Below are positions 15,945-24,398 of a stretch of 38,710 nt of DNA, piece by piece (position 1 is the stretch's first letter; each line of letters begins with the position of its first letter). The notes beneath the pieces are model-generated. The model was not told the DNA's origin. It did not search any database and saw only the letters and a program-made list of their open reading frames with translations. The position numbers were made by a program, and so were the translations under genes. Source of the DNA: Fibrobacter sp. (GTDB lineage Bacteria; Fibrobacterota; Fibrobacteria; Fibrobacterales; Fibrobacteraceae); contig JAISUZ010000038.1 in assembly GCA_031271785.1 (NCBI GenBank), positions 1 to 38,710 on the forward strand, given 5' to 3'.

Positions 15945-16781
15945 TCAGAACACATAACCGAATTTCACATTCGCGGAATAAGTGCGGCCGCCGATATGCT
16001 CTCCGGTGATTTGCGTAACGCCGACTCTCGCATCGTATTTTTTACGGAACAAGTATCCGAATTCCACATTTTGCTGAATAATGTAAGGAAAATCAAAAGG
16101 CACATCATACCCGTGTATCGTTTCCGCGCCCCAAGGATAAGCGATCGCGCCGGAATAAGTGACGGCAAAATCTTCAAAATAAAAACTTAAAAACGCGTTG
16201 AACGAAGTGTAAACCTGAAAATAATTTCCCTCCGACGTGCCGGTTACTAACGTATCTTCCGAAAACAACCGGTCCCGGAGCGCAAACCCCGAAACGGAAA
16301 CATCGTTCACGCCGAAACCGAGAAGCGGGCTGACGCCGATTTCAAAAAATTCCGTATTGATCCCTGCCGACGGCGCCACATAAGGAAACGGAGCAAAGCC
16401 GGCATTACCGCCTACAAAGAAACTTCCAAGTTTATGAGAATAAAGAAAATTCGCTTCGAATATGGTTTGAACCAAACGGTAAGCGGCGTTCAGATTGGAA
16501 TCCGGCACATCCAAAGGCTGCCCGTTAAAATCCGTATATTTCTTATGCTTTTCTTTTAACTCATATAATTTTTTGGTTTTATTATGCCCGAGATTCAAAT
16601 CGGCGCTGACATACATATTATGTTTTTCATCCAAACTCCGGTGGTTCCCGGTCAAATGCGGCGGCTTGATCACCTGAAAAGTTCCCTCATAAAGGTTCAG
16701 CTTTTTGGAGGTAGAGCATCCTGTAAGGAACGCAAAAGCCGCAAGAATTAAAACACGGAAGATCAGGTAAGAATATTTCAT
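15945..16781 (-). CDS. Lipoprotein with beta-barrel-like C-terminal part, unknown function
   Basis: 278 residues from the ATG at 16781; the longer reading frame to 16922 crosses R1 copy C and is rejected. Signal MKYSYLIFRVLILAAFAFLTGC ends in a lipobox (Cys22). The mature part has many short alternating strands rich in Gly, Tyr and Phe (FFVGGNAGFAPFPYVAPSAG, FYFEDFAVTYSGAIAY) and ends in a strand-like NVKFGYVF, suggesting a barrel or barrel-like fold. No family recognised. Confidence 0.65.
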   Translation of the reverse strand: MKYSYLIFRVLILAAFAFLTGCSTSKKLNLYEGTFQVIKPPHLTGNHRSLDEKHNMYVSADLNLGHNKTKKLYELKEKHKKYTDFNGQPLDVPDSNLNAAYRLVQTIFEANFLYSHKLGSFFVGGNAGFAPFPYVAPSAGINTEFFEIGVSPLLGFGVNDVSVSGFALRDRLFSEDTLVTGTSEGNYFQVYTSFNAFLSFYFEDFAVTYSGAIAYPWGAETIHGYDVPFDFPYIIQQNVEFGYLFRKKYDARVGVTQITGEHIGGRTYSANVKFGYVF

Positions 16782-16836
16782 ACTATATAAGTTATATAAA
16801 TTTTCCGCAAGCCTGCCTGATTTTATCAAATATTTC

Positions 16837-16996
16837 GGCGTGTCCCGGCGCGTCCGTACGCGTCCGGTATGAAACCCGCGCCGGGTCGGGCTGTATTGCA
16901 CTAAGGCTAAAGCCAAGTGCAACGGAGCCGCACTTACCGCTAACTTCAGTCAAGTAACTCGCGCGTCTCCGCCCTGCGGGTCACCATCCCTCACGC
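16837..16996 (+). repeat. R1 multi-hairpin repeat, copy C (extended first hairpin)
   Basis: 160 bp with all R1 blocks. The first stem CCCGGCGCG/CGCGCCGGG encloses an extra CGTCCGGTATGAAAC loop that is also seen, diverged, in copy E. Other stems are TTGCACT/AGTGCAA and GGCT/AGCC. It ends 4 bp from the epmA stop, in the opposite orientation. Confidence 0.78.
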
Positions 16997-17000
16997 ATAC

Positions 17001-17954
17001 TCAAGCAATATCATCCGGAAAAAACAACACGTCTTCAATCCGCTCTTTGGATAATGCAAGCATAAACAGCCGGTCCAGCCCGAGAGCCACGCCCGAACAC
17101 GCGGGCATTCCGGCGCGAAGCGCCTCTAAAAAGAGAGAATCCGTTTCGGGCTCCGGTTTTCCCATTTTCTTCCGGAGCTGAGTATCTTCTTGAAAGCGCG
17201 CCGCCTGTTCTTCCGCGCTCAGTAATTCCTGATACCCGTTGCAAAGTTCCACATTGTGAATATAAAGTTCAAAACGGCAGGCCCACCGATTTCCCTTTGT
17301 GTCTTCCGTAATTTGGGCAAGCGCCGCCTGCGAGGGCGGATAATACCAGATAAATTCGGGAACGGTCTTTCCGAGCTCGGGTTCGATCACCATCACCATC
17401 CAATAGTCCCACCAGTCTTCCTGCTCAAATTCGCCGGCATTCTGAGGCACGGGAATGTTCATTTGTTTGCAAGCCGAAATCCAGGATTCCGTTTTTTTCT
17501 CGAACGGGTCCATTTTTCCGTAAGTCTTAAACGCATCTTCCCAGCGGGTGCGCTTAGCCCGGACCGGACTGCCGAGAATTTGCGAACAAAGTTGCTCCAC
17601 CTCATCCATCAACGTTTCCATGGAGTATCCCAGACGGTACCATTCGAGAATCGAAAATTCCGGATTATGCCGCGCCCCGCTTTCCTCTTTCCGAAACGCC
17701 TTGGTGATTTGAAAAATATCTCCAAAACCCGCCGAGAGCAAACGCTTCATGTGAAACTCGGGACTTGTCATCAAATAACGCTTGGGAGAGACCGTTTCAA
17801 AATAATCCAAATGCGGGTCGGTACCGCCCGCGCGGGAAAGCACCGGGGTTTCGACTTCAAGCACACCGCGCTCTTCAAAGAAAGAGCGCGTTTTCCGCAA
17901 AAGTTTTTGCCGGCAAATCCAGGTTTCCCGGGCCGCAGTCGGGCGAAATGACAT
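17001..17954 (-). CDS. epmA: Elongation factor P beta-lysine ligase EpmA (PoxA/GenX)
   Basis: 317 residues from the ATG at 17954; an in-frame TTG at 17981 would add nine. A stand-alone class II lysyl-tRNA synthetase-like core without the anticodon-binding domain, which is diagnostic for EpmA. Motif 1 surrounds RGVLEVETPVLS; motif 2 is FRKEESGARHNPEFS (87-101); motif 3 is GVALGLDRLFML. EpmA attaches (R)-beta-lysine to a lysine of EF-P, helping ribosomes through polyproline stretches. EpmB and EF-P genes are not in this window, so the substrate is inferred from the family. Confidence 0.93.
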   Translation of the reverse strand: MSFRPTAARETWICRQKLLRKTRSFFEERGVLEVETPVLSRAGGTDPHLDYFETVSPKRYLMTSPEFHMKRLLSAGFGDIFQITKAFRKEESGARHNPEFSILEWYRLGYSMETLMDEVEQLCSQILGSPVRAKRTRWEDAFKTYGKMDPFEKKTESWISACKQMNIPVPQNAGEFEQEDWWDYWMVMVIEPELGKTVPEFIWYYPPSQAALAQITEDTKGNRWACRFELYIHNVELCNGYQELLSAEEQAARFQEDTQLRKKMGKPEPETDSLFLEALRAGMPACSGVALGLDRLFMLALSKERIEDVLFFPDDIA

Positions 17955-17993
17955 GCGCCCAATATAGCCATTCGCAAACAAGGTTCAAAGGCG

Positions 17994-18111
17994 CCTCTAA
18001 AAATTGCTTTACGTTCATGAAAATGGGTTAATAGGGGTGATATATCTTTTCGGAAATACAGGGAAACGGGATATGTTACTGCCGATTTCACAGGAAATGA
18101 ATTTTTAGAGG
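17994..18111. mobile_element. MITE-like element J, copy 1
   Basis: 118 bp with terminal inverted repeats CCTCTAAAAATT (17994-18005) and AATTTTTAGAGG (18100-18111). The similarity continues inward (TTCATGAAA near the left end, TTTCA-GAAATG near the right). No reading frame. A second copy lies at 38411. It occupies most of the epmA-sufS spacer. Confidence 0.7.
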
Positions 18112-18138
18112 AACCCTAAATTTTCTATAATAAAAAAT

Positions 18139-19368
18139 GTGAGTTATTCAGCAGAACAAATCAGAAGCGAGTTTCCGATCTTCTCCGCACCTTCGGAAAA
18201 AGAACTCGCGTTTTTGGATAATGCGGCCACCACTCAAAAACCGGAATGCGTGATTGAAGCGATGAACCGCTTTTACCGCACTCATTACAGTTCGGTAAAG
18301 CGCGGCGTTTACCGCCTGAGCGAAAAGACAACGGAAATGTACGAAGCCGCGCGCAAAGACGTAGCCCGTTTCTTAAACGCAAAAAGCGAAAGTGAAATTG
18401 TTTTCACTCGCGGCACCACCGAAAGTATCAATCTCGTGGCCTGGAGTTTCGGCAGAAAATTTTTACAGGAGGGCGATGAAATCCTCGTCTCCGCCCTCGA
18501 ACATCACGCCAACATCGTCCCCTGGCAGTTAATTGCCGAGGAGCGCGGCGCAAGCCTCCGCGTAATTCCCATGGACGACGACGGCAACCTGATTTTAAGC
18601 GCGCTCCCCGAACTTATCAATCCCAAAAAGACAAAGGTCGTAGGCCTCACTCACGTGAGTAACAGTGTTGGCACCATCAATCCGGTAAAAGAAATTATTC
18701 AAGCCGTGCGCGCGCTTTCCCCGGACACTAAAGTTCTGGTTGATGCCGCGCAAAGCGCCCCCCATATTCGGATTGACGTTCAGGATTTGGATTGCGATTT
18801 TCTCGCGCTTTCCGGACACAAAATGTACGGACCCACGGGAATCGGAGTGTTGTTCGGAAAGCTTTCGTTGTTAAACGAAATGCCGCCGTATCTCGGCGGC
18901 GGCGAGATGATTGTTCAGGTGACTTTCGAAAAAACCACTTACGCGCCTCCGCCTTCGCGTTTTGAAGCGGGTACGCCTCCTATCGCCGAAGTGATCGGAC
19001 TCGGTGAAGCCGTTCGCTGGATGCAAGGGATCGGACTCCGGGAAATCGCCGCTCACGAATCCGCGATCACTCAATACGCGCTCGAAGAACTCTCCAAAAT
19101 ACCGACGCTCCGGTTGGTCGGGAACCCCAAAAAACACGGTTCGCTGATCAGTTTTAATTTGGATTCCGTTCACCCGCACGACATCGCCATGCTTCTCGAC
19201 GAAGACTTTATCGCCGTACGCAGCGGGCATCACTGCGCGCAACCGGTCATGGACAGGCTTCATATCACAGCCACCGCCCGCGCGAGTTTCGGCGTTTACA
19301 CGCTCCCCTCGGAAATTGACCGCCTCGTTCAAAGCCTGCAGCGCGTCACGAAATTATTTCAATTTTAG
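18139..19368 (+). CDS. sufS: Cysteine desulfurase, SufS/CsdA type
   Basis: 409 residues. A PLP enzyme that takes sulfur from L-cysteine for iron-sulfur clusters and other sulfur products. Motifs: LDNAATTQKP, the Schiff-base lysine K228 in LSGHKMYGPTG, and the active-site cysteine C366 in RSGHHCAQP, the pattern of group II (SufS/CsdA) rather than IscS. The start is a GTG; an overlapping ATG two bases upstream runs straight into a stop. No strong ribosome binding site is seen, and element J ends 27 bp before the start. No other suf gene is adjacent. Confidence 0.92.
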   Translation: MSYSAEQIRSEFPIFSAPSEKELAFLDNAATTQKPECVIEAMNRFYRTHYSSVKRGVYRLSEKTTEMYEAARKDVARFLNAKSESEIVFTRGTTESINLVAWSFGRKFLQEGDEILVSALEHHANIVPWQLIAEERGASLRVIPMDDDGNLILSALPELINPKKTKVVGLTHVSNSVGTINPVKEIIQAVRALSPDTKVLVDAAQSAPHIRIDVQDLDCDFLALSGHKMYGPTGIGVLFGKLSLLNEMPPYLGGGEMIVQVTFEKTTYAPPPSRFEAGTPPIAEVIGLGEAVRWMQGIGLREIAAHESAITQYALEELSKIPTLRLVGNPKKHGSLISFNLDSVHPHDIAMLLDEDFIAVRSGHHCAQPVMDRLHITATARASFGVYTLPSEIDRLVQSLQRVTKLFQF

Positions 19369-19450
19369 GATTCGGTTCGTGCTTGCATGAAATGAACATA
19401 GCCACCCTAAACCGGATACAAGATCTCAGTAGCTTTAACTCGGGTATGTA

Positions 19451-19474
19451 AGGAGGCTCCGGACGGAGTTTCCT
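19451..19474. terminator. Weak hairpin between convergent genes
   Basis: AGGA and TCCT enclose CTCCG-GA-CGGAG. It lies between the convergent sufS and lipoprotein genes and could end transcription, but it lacks a T-run. The rest of 19369-19552 holds only short phrases such as TCCCATGTCCCTTATCCC that recur near 22085. Confidence 0.3.
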
Positions 19475-19552
19475 GCCCCCGGTCCCATGTCCCTTATCCC
19501 TGCATCACCAATACTTGCCGATTTTCACTCCCACCCGGTGTTTGATTCTCTT

Positions 19553-19978
19553 TTAATGCCGGCCTATATTTTCCGCGTCCTGCGGTAAAAGTTCTCCCGG
19601 AGAAGAAGCTTCCTGGCGGCGCATCATTCTTTCCTTTTGAAGCGCCTCTGTTTTCTTTTCCGCCTGAAGTTCCACCAGGTAACGTTCCCAAGATTGAAGC
19701 GCATCGTCCAAATCACCGCGGGCGAGAAGCATCAATTCGCGCAACTGCGAAATTTCCTGCATTTGCTCGCGTTTCATAATCCAGAGTTCTTCTTCTTCGG
19801 GGAACCGCTCAATATTGAAAAGCAAATTCAGATAACGGTTTTCGGCTTCCGTATAAGCCTTGTAAGTGTCGCGGTACACGAGCGCGCGGTCGTTCACAAG
19901 AACCTGCTGGTAAGACTTTGTCCCCGAACAGGCCATAAAGAAAAGCGAACAGGCGAAAAAAGCAATGCGGAGTTTCAT
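19553..19978 (-). CDS. Small coiled-coil lipoprotein, unknown function
   Basis: 141 residues. Signal MKLRIAFFACSLFFMAC with Cys17 as the lipidation site. The mature part is highly charged and helical, with heptad-like stretches (about 35-115), suggesting a coiled coil in the periplasm or at the outer membrane. Last gene of the four-gene operon; its start overlaps the previous stop as ATGA (4 bp), so translation is coupled. Confidence 0.72.
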   Translation of the reverse strand: MKLRIAFFACSLFFMACSGTKSYQQVLVNDRALVYRDTYKAYTEAENRYLNLLFNIERFPEEEELWIMKREQMQEISQLRELMLLARGDLDDALQSWERYLVELQAEKKTEALQKERMMRRQEASSPGELLPQDAENIGRH

Positions 19979-20865
19979 TTTTTTACCGTGTAAAGGCGTT
20001 CCAGCGTAATCAGACTTTCAAAAACAGCCGTATCGCCTGTGGAAGGATTCACCATGGTATGCACCCCTTTTTTCACCTCGCGTTCCTGACAGGGAATTCC
20101 GGTAGCCGGGTCAAAAGCCACCCAATAGGCGGTTTGGTATTCGCCTTTGTGCCCGGTGCTGTAAGGCACGAACTGTTCCGTCCCGATTTTACTGTTCACA
20201 TGCTGTTCCCAGATAAAGTAAGGAAAACTTTCATTCTCCGTAAGGTAAACGGTGTAACCGAGACAGCGGCGGGAATCCAAATTATGAAAACCGTCCGTTA
20301 CCACCGAATCGATTTGAATCAGAGCAAAATTCAAACGCCCGCGGGAACGCACCAATTCCGTAACGTTTCCCTTTTCGGGAACGGTATCGCTTAACAAGTG
20401 ATCCATTTCCCAGCGATGCTTTTCCGCGCGAATCAGGTAACGGTCATAATTTTCGCCCGTAAGCTGATTCCGCCAACGTTCGGGCATCGGAATCTGTGCC
20501 ACCGTCGAATCGTAATTTTCAAACCCTTCTGCCGTCAGCACCCGCTGACCCAGCGCCTTAACCGTCACTTCGGGAATCCGCCAGGAAAGTTCCAGCGGCA
20601 ACGAATTTTTCAGATAACCTCTCGATTTATCAATCTCAAAACGGCGCGTCATTTGAAGCGTATCGCCTTTGGAAGCGTATTCGAGTTCAACGTAAGAAGC
20701 CGCAATCGTGCCCACACGCTCCACCCCTTCGAGATCAATTGTCGAATAATAACTTTCCGCATACAAATCAAGCACAACGGGCTGCGGCAATTGATAATGA
20801 ATCACCACATCGGACTTACAGCCCCATAACGCCAAAAGAATAAATAAAAGATAAAGTTTTTTCAT
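19975..20865 (-). CDS. Lipoprotein of unknown function
   Basis: 296 residues. Signal MKKLYLLFILLALWGC with Cys16. The mature protein is strand-rich (VVIHYQLPQPVVLDLYAESYY) with no repeats and no motif I recognise. It overlaps the following coiled-coil lipoprotein by 4 bp and starts 7 bp after the preceding lipoprotein, so it belongs to the same transcription unit. Confidence 0.72.
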   Translation of the reverse strand: MKKLYLLFILLALWGCKSDVVIHYQLPQPVVLDLYAESYYSTIDLEGVERVGTIAASYVELEYASKGDTLQMTRRFEIDKSRGYLKNSLPLELSWRIPEVTVKALGQRVLTAEGFENYDSTVAQIPMPERWRNQLTGENYDRYLIRAEKHRWEMDHLLSDTVPEKGNVTELVRSRGRLNFALIQIDSVVTDGFHNLDSRRCLGYTVYLTENESFPYFIWEQHVNSKIGTEQFVPYSTGHKGEYQTAYWVAFDPATGIPCQEREVKKGVHTMVNPSTGDTAVFESLITLERLYTVKK

Positions 20866-20872
20866 AACCCAC

Positions 20873-21304
20873 CTACCGTTTCACTTGAACCTGTTTGGAA
20901 GCAATCAAATTCCCGCCGGGAGCTTTAAATTCGATCACAAAATCGCCGCCGGTTTTTGTTTTAAAAAATTGAGCCGCTTTCAAATTCTCGCCGCGGGAAT
21001 TTTTCAGAAACACCGTATAAACCGCATCTCTTGAAGTGACAGCCGCCGTGCGCTTCACAATTTCTTTCCCGGAACTCACCTCTCGAACGCTCCATTCGAG
21101 AGCGGGGATATCAAACGTTTTACCGTAACGGAGCTCAAAAAAAACAGGATCGTCGAGCGAAAGCAAACTTGTGGTATCCGCCACCACTTTCACGCCCGCA
21201 TTCCATTCTCTCCCCACGATAATCGAAGCTTCGGAAGACTCGCGGCACGCCGAAACCATCAAAGAAACGAGGATGATTCCGAAAATTTCATAAATGCGTG
21301 CCAT
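20873..21304 (-). CDS. Small lipoprotein of unknown function
   Basis: 143 residues. Signal MARIYEIFGIILVSLMVSAC with Cys20. AGGAG sits 5 nt upstream of the start. The mature part looks like a single beta-sandwich-sized domain (ALEWSVREVSSGKEIVKRTA, FVIEFKAPGGNLIAS). Second gene of the operon. Confidence 0.7.
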   Translation of the reverse strand: MARIYEIFGIILVSLMVSACRESSEASIIVGREWNAGVKVVADTTSLLSLDDPVFFELRYGKTFDIPALEWSVREVSSGKEIVKRTAAVTSRDAVYTVFLKNSRGENLKAAQFFKTKTGGDFVIEFKAPGGNLIASKQVQVKR

Positions 21305-21322
21305 GACATCTCCTGTAAAAAG

Positions 21323-21880
21323 CTAGAACCAGAAACGAAGACCGATGCGGAAATAAACATCGGGCAATTTCCAATCCGTCTCGTTATCGTGTTTTTCGGG
21401 AATTAAAAGATGAAATTCGCCCACCGGATTCACTTCGAGATAAAGCTCCAGCGGAATATCCTGCGGGAAATCCCAGCCGACACCGCCGACAAGACCGAGG
21501 CGAAGCGCAATCCCGTTAAAATCGTAATGCCGCTGGTTCGCCGCATCGTACCAATAATCGTTGTTCCACCAGCCGATACCGCCCGCCGGCCCCCAATAGA
21601 GTCCAATGCGCCCGGCTTCGGGAGGGAGCACCAAAATATCATAATACTCGAAATAATAACCCGCATAAAACGCAAGCGCGCTCTCGTGTTTACTGAAATC
21701 AAAATGGACATACAAATCGAGAGCCGCAGAACTATCGCGCCGTATTTTCCAATCCAATCCGAAATTTTCTCCGGCGTTGCCGCCCTGAGCCCAACCGCCG
21801 ACCGCCTGTTTTTTCCCCTCATTCCCGGCAAAGGCAAAAGAAATCAAAACAAGGGACAACAAAAATAAACGCATTAACAT
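21323..21880 (-). CDS. Outer-membrane beta-barrel-type protein, unknown function
   Basis: 185 residues from the ATG at 21880, chosen because GGAG lies 6 nt upstream; the longer frame to 21934 has no such site. Signal MLMRLFLLSLVLISFAFA. The mature part is rich in Gly and aromatic residues in alternating strands (ALAFYAGYYFEYYD, IALRLGLVGGVGWDF) and ends in the strand FRIGLRFWF, whose terminal Phe is typical of outer-membrane barrels. First gene of the four-gene envelope operon (21880 to 19553). Confidence 0.72.
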   Translation of the reverse strand: MLMRLFLLSLVLISFAFAGNEGKKQAVGGWAQGGNAGENFGLDWKIRRDSSAALDLYVHFDFSKHESALAFYAGYYFEYYDILVLPPEAGRIGLYWGPAGGIGWWNNDYWYDAANQRHYDFNGIALRLGLVGGVGWDFPQDIPLELYLEVNPVGEFHLLIPEKHDNETDWKLPDVYFRIGLRFWF

Positions 21881-22296
21881 AAAATCTCCGTAAAAGAATA
21901 AGGTAAAGATAGTATTCGCAAACCCGCGAGGCAATCCGCGGCATTCAATAAAAATAGATGGGGGAATATCCCCCTCGCTTCAAAGCCGCTTAACCGCGCG
22001 CTGCTGCTGCTTCAGGTATAAAATCAGGGAGACGGGATATGGAGTTCGCGCGCAAAACGAGAAATCAATTTACCGAACCATCCTGTCCCATATCCCTAAT
22101 CCCGTATCCCGTGAAGAACATGCCGACTCTTCCGGCTTCCGCCGGTCGCCGGGCCGCGCGGCGTCTTTTACGCTACCCCCTCAAATCCGGTTCTTCGGGC
22201 ATGAAAGATTCGGGAATCGGAAATAGAGAATGGACAGCTCATGCCTTGTTAGTTCGCTGCGGCGTATAAAATCTTCTTAGTCTGCGGCGATACTTA
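21881..22296. other. Intergenic region with an interrupted G repeat
   Basis: 416 bp with no credible gene. It contains G4, a minus-strand G element split in two (21960-22180), the CGGGCATGAAA motif (22196-22206) and repeated TCCCATATCCC/TCCCGTATCCC phrases (about 22085-22113). Confidence 0.6.
21960..22180 (-). repeat. G repeat, copy 4, interrupted
   Basis: Read on the minus strand, the 5' half (22180 to about 22126) has GGGGGTAGCG and CCGGCGAC..GGAAGCCGG. The 3' half (about 22000 to 21960) has GAAGCGAGGGGGATATTCCCCC. About 120 bp of unrelated sequence lies between the halves. An insertion into the element, or two rearranged fragments, would explain this. Confidence 0.6.
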
Positions 22297-23442
22297 TTAC
22301 CTCACAAGCGTCACGAGCATTTCCAAATGCGGCGTCTGCGGATAAAAAGCAAAACCCTGCGCCGACTCCATTTGAAAACCGTACTCCCGGAGAACAGCGT
22401 AATCGCGAGAGAGAGTCGCCGGGTCGCAGGAAACGTAAAGCAGGCGTTCCAAAGAAGAACCGCCGAGAATCCCCCGGACTTCCGCCGAAAGCCCCAACCG
22501 CGGCGGATCCACAAGAAGCGTATCGGCGCCGTCCGTCAAGTTTTGCGAAAGCCAGGTTTCCGCAGACTCCGAAACAAATTCACAAGTGGGAGAGAGATTT
22601 TTCCGCGCATGAAAAAGGCAGCCCGCATCGCGTTCCACCGCCGTAACGCGCTCAAAATGTTCCTGCAAAAAAACGGAAAAAAATCCGACGCCGCTGAACA
22701 AATCAATGAGCCGGCGCCCTTTCCCGGCAGCGCTTTGCACCGAACGCACCAGCTCGCCCAAAAGCCCGAGATTCGACTGAAAGAAAACCGAAGCATCCAT
22801 GGAAATCGTTTTCCCTAAAAGCGAAACCGTATTCAAACTGTTTTGCCGGAATTCACTCTCGGACATTTGCGGATGATAAAAAGAAACGCGCCCCATACCG
22901 TTATCAAAAAAATCAATCTCGGGAACGTGATCCCAATGCGCACGGTTTTCTTCAAGCTCGCCGCAAAGCCCGGCAGACAAAACCGGGCAAGCCTCAATCA
23001 CCGCAATCCGCTCGGATTTCTGTTCGCGGAACCCCCAATCTTTTTTATAGCGCGCAAAGCGGGCGCGGTTACGGTAATGCCAGGGCGCGCCGGAAACAAT
23101 TTGAAAATCCTGCGGGAGTTCTTCTTTGGCAAACCGGAGAAACAATTCTTCGGTCGTTTCCTTGGCAACCTGAATTTGATATTCCGGAGTAAGATGCTGC
23201 AGGGAACACCCGCCGCACTTTCCGAAATAAGGACAGCGCGGTTCGGTGCGGCGGGGATTTTTAAGAAGAATCTTCACCGCTTTTGCAAGGGCGTAATCCT
23301 TTTTCTCTTTGAGGATCACCGCCTCCACCTCTTCTCCCGGGAGCGAACCTTCCACAAAGCAAACGCGTCCGTCGCTCAAATGCGAAATTCCCGCACCGCC
23401 GTGCGCCATTTTCTCAATTATGAGCGTAGGATTCTTATTCAT
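22297..23442 (-). CDS. rlmD: 23S rRNA (uracil-C5)-methyltransferase, RlmD/RumA family
   Basis: 381 residues. An S-adenosylmethionine-dependent enzyme that methylates a uracil in 23S rRNA (or tRNA in some relatives). A TRAM-like domain occupies about 1-60. Iron-sulfur ligands C70, C76, C79 (CPYFGKCGGC) and probably C152 follow. The methyltransferase core has LIDLFSGVGFFSVFL, LLVDPPRLGL and the catalytic C339 in LLYVSCDPATLSRD. The exact target (U1939, U747 or tRNA U54) cannot be told from sequence. Its start overlaps the upstream ABC gene by 4 bp (ATGA). Confidence 0.9.
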   Translation of the reverse strand: MNKNPTLIIEKMAHGGAGISHLSDGRVCFVEGSLPGEEVEAVILKEKKDYALAKAVKILLKNPRRTEPRCPYFGKCGGCSLQHLTPEYQIQVAKETTEELFLRFAKEELPQDFQIVSGAPWHYRNRARFARYKKDWGFREQKSERIAVIEACPVLSAGLCGELEENRAHWDHVPEIDFFDNGMGRVSFYHPQMSESEFRQNSLNTVSLLGKTISMDASVFFQSNLGLLGELVRSVQSAAGKGRRLIDLFSGVGFFSVFLQEHFERVTAVERDAGCLFHARKNLSPTCEFVSESAETWLSQNLTDGADTLLVDPPRLGLSAEVRGILGGSSLERLLYVSCDPATLSRDYAVLREYGFQMESAQGFAFYPQTPHLEMLVTLVR

Positions 23443-24395
23443 AACAACGCTTTAACGCAGCGCACCTGAACACTCGCGCCGCGGATTGAAACGGGAGCCT
23501 CCGTACAGCGAGCCTCTCTTTGAGAACAGCGCGGCGCAAAAGAACAACCGCAAAAGTCATCCGCCGGCATTTCGGAAATGCCGGCGAGAATCTTCGGCGG
23601 GTGCGTTTTATCAAGCGTCGGAATACTTTTCAAAAGCGCTTGTGTGTAAGGGTGCTGCGGGTTTGAAAATACCTGTTCCGCCGCACCGTATTCCATCATC
23701 TCACCGAGATACATCACAAGCACGCGATCGGCAAACGCCTTTACCACTTGCATATCGTGAGAAATAAAAATAATCGAGATTCCCATATCCCGGCGCAGTT
23801 CGTCGAGCAAATTCAAAACCTGCGCCTGAATCGAAACATCCAGCGCGCTTGTGACTTCGTCGCAAACAAGAACTTCCGGGTTTGTGATCAGCGCGCGCGC
23901 AATCGCGATACGCTGCCGCTGCCCGCCGGAAAACGCATGCGGGAACCGCGAAAGCAATTCCGGCGCAAGCCCCACGCGCGAAAGCATCGCCTCCGCTTTT
24001 TGACTGGCTTCCCGGGCGGAAATACCCCGGGATTTCAAAGGATAAGTTAAGATTTCAAGAACCGTCTGCCGCGGATTCAAACTCGAAAACGGATCCTGAA
24101 AAACCATCTGCACTTTATCGCAAACCTTTTTCCAGTCGGAAGCATTGTCCGTATGCACCGGATTTCCGATGATCCGGTAGGAACCCGAACGCCAGGGCGA
24201 AAGTCCCACGAGAGCGCCCGCCGCCGTCGATTTACCGCAACCCGATTCCCCGACAATCCCGAGCACCTCTCCGCGGGAAAGCGAAAAAGAAAGGGAACGC
24301 ACCGCTTTCACATAACGTTCCACACGGGAAAACAGACCGCCGCGCAGCGGATACCACACCGTCATATTTTCCACTTCAAGCACCGGAGGCGTCAT
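23439..24395 (-). CDS. Oligopeptide/dipeptide-type ABC transporter ATPase (OppF/DppF-like)
   Basis: 318 residues. Complete ATPase motifs: Walker A GESGCGKST (49-57), Q-loop VFQDPFSSLNPRQ, signature FSGGQRQRIAIARAL, Walker B VLVCDEVTSALD and switch SIIFISHDM. The C-terminal extension after HPYTQALLKSIP, with clustered Cys (CGCSFAPRC), is the oligopeptide-transporter domain. It would power import of peptides or related solutes together with a second ATPase and permeases, none of which are nearby. It is cotranscribed with xseB (3-bp gap) and rlmD (4-bp overlap). Confidence 0.88.
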   Translation of the reverse strand: MTPPVLEVENMTVWYPLRGGLFSRVERYVKAVRSLSFSLSRGEVLGIVGESGCGKSTAAGALVGLSPWRSGSYRIIGNPVHTDNASDWKKVCDKVQMVFQDPFSSLNPRQTVLEILTYPLKSRGISAREASQKAEAMLSRVGLAPELLSRFPHAFSGGQRQRIAIARALITNPEVLVCDEVTSALDVSIQAQVLNLLDELRRDMGISIIFISHDMQVVKAFADRVLVMYLGEMMEYGAAEQVFSNPQHPYTQALLKSIPTLDKTHPPKILAGISEMPADDFCGCSFAPRCSQREARCTEAPVSIRGASVQVRCVKALL

Positions 24396-24398
24396 AAA

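Noticed and set aside
22039-22269. 76-residue plus-strand frame
   Set aside because: It crosses the interrupted G repeat and a CGGGCATGAAA motif; composition follows the repeats.
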